Both the position numbers and the translations under genes were made by a program. The notes under the pieces are model-generated. The model made no database searches and was not told the origin of the DNA. It saw only the letters and a program-made list of their open reading frames with translations. Positions 5,320 through 9,717 of a stretch of 9,717 nt of DNA are shown piece after piece (positions within the stretch are counted from its first letter, which is position 1; every line of letters begins with the position of its first letter). Where the stretch lies: the NCBI GenBank assembly GCA_937892085.1, contig CALAVD010000099.1, forward strand, positions 1-9,717, in the 5' to 3' direction. Origin of the DNA: an uncultured Prevotellaceae bacterium. GTDB taxonomy: Bacteria > Bacteroidota > Bacteroidia > Bacteroidales > Muribaculaceae.

Positions 5320-8300
5320 TTACTGTTGTGTGCCGATACTTGCCGGAATTGGCGAGTTCTCGTCGATTTGTTGGAGTTCAATTTCAGGTTGAGGCTCAGC
5401 CTTTTTAGATTTACTCATCCACTTGAACAAGTCTCTTAAAGTTGATATTTTGTGCTTCATAACAAAACTGATGCCAGTGACGGTGACTTCGCCCTCAAGG
5501 ACGCTCTCCAGTCCTTTGTGACGGAATAATCTCAAATATTTAGTACCAGTGGGATTGAGCAAATACTCAAATGAAATGTCACTGATGAGATTTTGAGAGA
5601 AGTTCTGCTCGCTTGTTGCTTCAGTTGAGTATTCGCCACCCACAGCAATTTTAAATCGCTCCCCAAACAGTGACTTCGACAACCTGTAGCTATAACTGGT
5701 CTCTATTTTGTTCCCACCACTTTGAGTCCCTTCAAACTGGTTGATACCAAACGATAGGTCAACCCCCTTTAGGTTGTTGGCAGTCCAGTTGTTGATTTGC
5801 GATTGGAGGAAAGAGAACAGTGCTCCGGTTGTGGAAAAATCTCCAGTTGGCATAGAACCTGAGTAAGAATTGTAGAGCAATAGATTTATAGCCGTCTGTG
5901 AGCGCTGAGTGTCGGTTAGGGTCTGCAACTCGCTCTCCACTGTAGCGTCGTTCTTGGCTTCTACATCAAACTTGAGGTCTAAGTTGCTAAGCGAGTTCTT
6001 AATTTGTGCTACAATGTAGAAATCTACGAGTCGCGACCCGCTACCACTGGTGTTGTTGACAGTGGTTCTGACGCTATTGGTAGCTTTGAGGTTGAGTTGT
6101 GGGTTCAGCATCTCTCCGTTCCAAGTGAGGCTACTGCCTTCAACAAGGTTGAACACCTTTTGACTGATTACAGGTGGAGTGTATCTCACCACACCCGATG
6201 AGATGGTGTAAGTTCCCGAGAGGTGGTCTTTTCCTGCAAAGTCAAGGAGGTATCTCAAGTGCCCATCTCCATCAACTGTTACCCTGTCTTTGCCTTCGGG
6301 TTGTAGGAACGCATTGATTTTTGCGCCTTGTTCCACATCTATATTCACGAGTATGTTGAGTGCCGAAGCCGTTGTACCTCCTGTAATGATTGTCTCGTTG
6401 TACCATGCCGTGTCGTTGGGGTTGACGAAGGTTACCATGCCCTCTGTCGCACTGTTGCTCACTATTGAGTTGATGTCGTCTTGCATCACGTAGGTGATGT
6501 TTGAGCCTGCCAGCAGTTTGGCGTCAGCATTTACTGCGGTGAGGTTGTTTCGAGACTTAATGTTGCCATCGATATCTATAAATCCGTTACCAAAGATTTC
6601 AGAAAAACGCTTCTGTTCACTGCCAAAGAACTGAATGTTCTTGCCTTTGATGTCGAGGTCCATCTTCACGTCGTCGAGCGACTTGAAATCTACAGAGCCA
6701 TTGAGAAGAGCGGCATTATTGTTCAATCCGTAAATTTTGTAATTGTTGAATTCAATGACGTTGCTGTTGATGTCGATTTGCTGTTCAGATAATCGCAGTG
6801 AGCTGCCATATCTCGGAAGTTTCACATAGGCCGTGTCGCTGATGAGGTGACCGTTGATAAAGGGGTTGTCGAGCGAACCGTCAACAGTGAGTTCTCCGTT
6901 GGCATATCCGTCGAGCATCACCATTCTTCCAGGAATGAGTGGCGAGATTTTCCTGATAGGGAACTTGTCGAGATCGACTTTCACGTTCAGCGGACTGGCA
7001 GCAGTGCTATCGTTAAGAGCGCCATAGGCAACTGCCACATCCGACCCGTCAATGTTGAGGTTGGCGATGAGGTTGGTGCTTGAAGTGTGTGGGTCGATTG
7101 TGAGTTTGGTATTCATCTTCAAATCGCCTTCAGGCATGCGGTTATAAGTGAATTTATGCAATTCTATTTCACCATCACCTTCAAGATTCCTGCCGTCGTA
7201 GGAGAGTGCTATATCGGCATCCATGACACCCGATACCGATTCCAGCGAGGGCACTATGTTGGTCCACTCCTCAATTTTGAAATTCTTAATGTTAGCAAGA
7301 ATATTTTGCTTGCCCTCGACTTGAATGGGGTCAGTCTTGAGAGATACAAGGCTTGAGTCTCTCTCAAGAGTCAGGTCGGCTTCAAGCCGCTTGTTGCCGA
7401 AGTCTAATTTTACATAGTTGTCATCATTGAGATTCCACTGCTTATAGGCAATTATTGGCTGTTGAGGCATGATATTGGCAGTGAGAATCGAGTCTTGAAT
7501 ATTGGCGTAAATGCCCAAGTGATACCCAGTTTCATTGTCAATGTTCTTTTGACTGATAAGCATGTTCACGTTCGACCCTTTAGCTTGTCCGGCAACGTCA
7601 ACTTGTGCCATTTCGTCCCAAGACCCTTTCTTGTTTTCCATTCGTGCATTGAAGCTGATACTCTTGTCAAGCTCCTCTACGTCGAAAATTAGTCGGTCAA
7701 TGACATGGGTTCCATAGCCCAAGTTGTTGGCAACAGCATGAGCGTGAAGTGTGGAATCCTTACTCAGGTCAGCTTGCATATCCCTGAAGTCTATGTCCCA
7801 TTTGCCCATTAATCGTTGGACGATACCGCTTGATCCCATCTTCATTTTCAGGTCAAACTCGGGTACTTCATCGGCAATTTCATTGACGTCGAGGTCAATC
7901 TTCTCATACTGGCGTTGCGCTATCTCGATGCATCGATTTAGGCTCTTCGACAGGTCGTTGATGCCGTGAGGCGATTTGAAATCTATGTAGTTGCTCTGCT
8001 CATTAAAGCTTGCTGAAGTGGAATTGTTGTTAAGGTCGAAGGCTACGTCGGCTTTCTCGGTGAAAAACCGCTCGTTATCATAGTTCCAATTCAGGTCGTT
8101 GAGCGACATCGTGCCTTGATATTCATTGGTTTTCAAATTAAACCGCCCTTGCATTTCGATGTCACCACTACCGTTACAAGGCACATCCACTAAGTTGAGG
8201 GCTTGCAGGTCGAGGTCTCGCACATTGCCCTTGAGATTCAAGTCGTAGGTATCGCCGTTGATGGTGCCGTTCACGTCGGCATAGACATCGCAGTTGGGAT

Positions 8301-9717
8301 TCTCCGAATTTATGTGTCCGTAGAAGCTGTTCCCATCAAGGGTGATGTTGCCTTTCAAGTCCTTATAGGTTTGGTTATTATAAACCACACTGCCCAAGTC
8401 GATATCGGCATTTATACGGGTGTTAGGATTCAATAGGTCGAATTTCTGCCCTTTCGCTTTTACCGATGCGGTGAGATTGCTGACGCCGAGCTGTGGCGCA
8501 AGTTCTTGCACTGGGAACGAGTTGAGCGTGGCATCGATATCATATTTTTCGCTCTTTGGGTCAAAACTGCCTTTTGCTGCCATGTTGCCACGATTACGGG
8601 CATTGACTTTGGCGTCGAAATTTGTGCCGTTAAGTTTCACATCGGCATCGTAGTTGCGGTAGTGCTTGCCAGCATAGTCGATGTCATCGAGCTGTATCTT
8701 TGCGTTGACCGAGGTGTTGTTGCCTAAAAAGTCGAAGCCGTGACCATCGGCTTTGATGTGTGCGCTCACGTTGTTCACGTCGAGCTGTGGCATGAGTTTC
8801 TTCACGGGCAGCGATTTTGCCGTGGCGTCAACGGTGTATTTGTCGCTGTTGAACTCATAGCTGCCTTTCCCCGTAAGGCTGCCGCCCGACTTTAGTCTCA
8901 TATCAACGTTTCCCGCTACCGATTTGGGGGTGTACTTGACGTTCCCCTTAAGCGTCATTGGTACTACATTGACTTGCTTTTGCAAGTCCTTGTCAAGAAA
9001 CTCTTTCTTGGCAAAGTCGATGTTGTCGATATTGGCGTCGATATTCACATCGGCTTGCAGTTTTGACGGCTCGGTGATATTCTTGATGTTGCCATCAACA
9101 TTGGCTTTCACGAAGCCTGGAATTTGTAGTGTACCGTTATTGATGTCAAGGTCACGAGTGTTGCCTTCTAATTTGCCCTTGAATTTTATTGGGTGATTCT
9201 TTGGTATGAACTTTGTGCTGCCAGCCAGCGACGGCATCACCGAGTTGATTTCGTTCAGGTCGATCGATGCGTCGGTGGTGATATTCATGCTTCCCGTGGG
9301 CTTCTCGTTGAAGATGCTCATGTCCACCTTGCCGTCGAGGTCGATGGAGCTGTTCTTGGTCTTGACATTAAAGTTCTTGACTTGAATATCTTGCGAGTTG
9401 ATGTTGACATCGCCGTGAGCGTCACTAATTTCGAGACCGCCACGTTCCTTAGCCTTGAGCTCTTTGATAGGTACTGAGACGACATCCCCGCGGTTGTAGA
9501 AGTCGGTAACAGTAAAATCGAGGTCACTGACTTCCACATGGCTCATGTCCAAGCCACGACCAGGTATCTTGCCTTTCTCGGCATAGATGGCGTGTCCGCC
9601 TTTCATGGTCAGGGTATCGGCGCGCACAGTCCACGGGATAGTGTCGCTGGGGTCATCAATTTTGGGCGGAGTGGGGTAATGTTTTTCGTAAGTTGCCGCC
9701 AGTTTCTCGTTGGGATA
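5320..9717 (-). CDS. tamB: Translocation/assembly module protein TamB (N-terminus beyond the window)
   Basis: TamB-like proteins are long AsmA-type beta-groove proteins anchored in the inner membrane that span the periplasm to an Omp85 partner. The frame is open to the right edge: 1465 residues are visible and the inner-membrane anchor is not, so the GTG at 9627 is internal rather than a start. Numbering from the first visible codon, most of the chain is repeating short beta segments rich in Asp, Asn, Lys and Val. About 281-574 holds a clear internal repeat of about 98 residues. The conserved C-terminal TamB (DUF490) domain occupies about 1050-1440: GTYTISSGVVRYTPP at 1168, then a GSSLTWNGE segment, SKSLFGERF near 1350, and YLRLFRHKGLESVLEGEV near 1394, all typical of Bacteroidota TamB. 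The C-terminus is complete, ending in a hydrophilic Glu/Gln-rich tail. It is the upstream gene of the pair; 11 bp separate it from tamL. Confidence 0.95.
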   Translation of the reverse strand, partial: YPNEKLAATYEKHYPTPPKIDDPSDTIPWTVRADTLTMKGGHAIYAEKGKIPGRGLDMSHVEVSDLDFTVTDFYNRGDVVSVPIKELKAKERGGLEISDAHGDVNINSQDIQVKNFNVKTKNSSIDLDGKVDMSIFNEKPTGSMNITTDASIDLNEINSVMPSLAGSTKFIPKNHPIKFKGKLEGNTRDLDINNGTLQIPGFVKANVDGNIKNITEPSKLQADVNIDANIDNIDFAKKEFLDKDLQKQVNVVPMTLKGNVKYTPKSVAGNVDMRLKSGGSLTGKGSYEFNSDKYTVDATAKSLPVKKLMPQLDVNNVSAHIKADGHGFDFLGNNTSVNAKIQLDDIDYAGKHYRNYDADVKLNGTNFDAKVNARNRGNMAAKGSFDPKSEKYDIDATLNSFPVQELAPQLGVSNLTASVKAKGQKFDLLNPNTRINADIDLGSVVYNNQTYKDLKGNITLDGNSFYGHINSENPNCDVYADVNGTINGDTYDLNLKGNVRDLDLQALNLVDVPCNGSGDIEMQGRFNLKTNEYQGTMSLNDLNWNYDNERFFTEKADVAFDLNNNSTSASFNEQSNYIDFKSPHGINDLSKSLNRCIEIAQRQYEKIDLDVNEIADEVPEFDLKMKMGSSGIVQRLMGKWDIDFRDMQADLSKDSTLHAHAVANNLGYGTHVIDRLIFDVEELDKSISFNARMENKKGSWDEMAQVDVAGQAKGSNVNMLISQKNIDNETGYHLGIYANIQDSILTANIMPQQPIIAYKQWNLNDDNYVKLDFGNKRLEADLTLERDSSLVSLKTDPIQVEGKQNILANIKNFKIEEWTNIVPSLESVSGVMDADIALSYDGRNLEGDGEIELHKFTYNRMPEGDLKMNTKLTIDPHTSSTNLIANLNIDGSDVAVAYGALNDSTAASPLNVKVDLDKFPIRKISPLIPGRMVMLDGYANGELTVDGSLDNPFINGHLISDTAYVKLPRYGSSLRLSEQQIDINSNVIEFNNYKIYGLNNNAALLNGSVDFKSLDDVKMDLDIKGKNIQFFGSEQKRFSEIFGNGFIDIDGNIKSRNNLTAVNADAKLLAGSNITYVMQDDINSIVSNSATEGMVTFVNPNDTAWYNETIITGGTTASALNILVNIDVEQGAKINAFLQPEGKDRVTVDGDGHLRYLLDFAGKDHLSGTYTISSGVVRYTPPVISQKVFNLVEGSSLTWNGEMLNPQLNLKATNSVRTTVNNTSGSGSRLVDFYIVAQIKNSLSNLDLKFDVEAKNDATVESELQTLTDTQRSQTAINLLLYNSYSGSMPTGDFSTTGALFSFLQSQINNWTANNLKGVDLSFGINQFEGTQSGGNKIETSYSYRLSKSLFGERFKIAVGGEYSTEATSEQNFSQNLISDISFEYLLNPTGTKYLRLFRHKGLESVLEGEVTVTGISFVMKHKISTLRDLFKWMSKSKKAEPQPEIELQQIDENSPIPASIGTQQ
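7996..8877 (-). repeat. Three tandem units of about 98 residues (295 bp) inside tamB
   Basis: Unit A (8877-8584) carries KYTVDATAKSLPVKKLMPQL. Unit B (8583-8290) carries KYDIDATLNSFPVQELAPQL at the same place, 98 residues later. A diverged unit C (8289 to about 7996) carries TYDLNLKGNVRDLDLQAL, another 99 residues on. Later parts also align: NNTSVNAKIQLDDIDY in A, PNTRINADIDLGSVVY in B and YQGTMSLNDLNWNY in C. A and B are visibly similar at DNA level too (both contain GAGCTGTGGC). This looks like duplication of a beta-groove segment, which would lengthen the periplasmic bridge. Confidence 0.7.

Noticed and set aside
4205..5408. Plus-strand frames within tamL and across the tamL/tamB junction.
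   Set aside because: They are shadows of well-supported minus-strand genes with no recognisable protein features.
9625..9627. GTG as the start codon of tamB.
   Set aside because: The frame stays open to the right edge through a TamB-like segment (ending DTIPWTV), and no signal or anchor helix follows the GTG, so it is an internal valine codon.

Overview
The window looks like chromosome of a Bacteroidota bacterium, most likely order Bacteroidales. The main reason is the promoter grammar. Five intergenic sites match the Bacteroidota -7 box TAnnTTTG, four of them extended to TTTGCA, and each points at a gene or out of the window. Shine-Dalgarno sequences are weak or absent, and the envelope genes (lipoprotein-type Omp85 protein plus a long TamB) have the layout of that phylum. 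I cannot assign a genus from sequence alone; a gut Bacteroidales such as Muribaculaceae is a guess.

Layout, left to right: (1) 1-112, a short gap with an outward-facing minus-strand promoter. (2) 113-898 (-), a SpoU/TrmH-family RNA 2'-O-ribose methyltransferase. (3) 899-1069, a divergent promoter region. (4) 1070-2098 (+), an exported penicillin-binding-protein-type D-Ala-D-Ala carboxypeptidase. (5) 2112-2528 (-), a small one-pass membrane protein with a very lysine-rich tail, convergent with the carboxypeptidase. (6) 2529-2724, a second divergent promoter region. (7) 2725-3168 (+), a four-helix VanZ-like membrane protein. (8) 3059-5308 (-), a TamA/TamL-type Omp85 outer-membrane lipoprotein whose C-terminal barrel strands are missing. 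(9) 5320-9717 (-), TamB, running off the right edge so that its N-terminus is not in the window.

The theme is the cell envelope. TamB (periplasm-spanning, beta-rich) and TamL (outer-membrane Omp85 barrel) are adjacent, with tamB upstream and 11 bp between them, and should be co-transcribed as the translocation and assembly module. The carboxypeptidase trims peptidoglycan stem peptides. The VanZ-like and lysine-rich proteins are membrane proteins of unknown role.

The point most worth a second look is the tamL/vanZ boundary near 3140-3155. TamL reads as a normal Omp85 barrel up to a Gly-Leu-Gly, then switches abruptly into antisense of the VanZ gene and stops 30 residues later. The expected last few strands and C-terminal signal are not in this window in any frame. 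This is either a real deletion or rearrangement truncating an outer-membrane biogenesis gene, or an assembly chimera. I see no mobile element, CRISPR array, RNA gene or clearly new multi-gene system.
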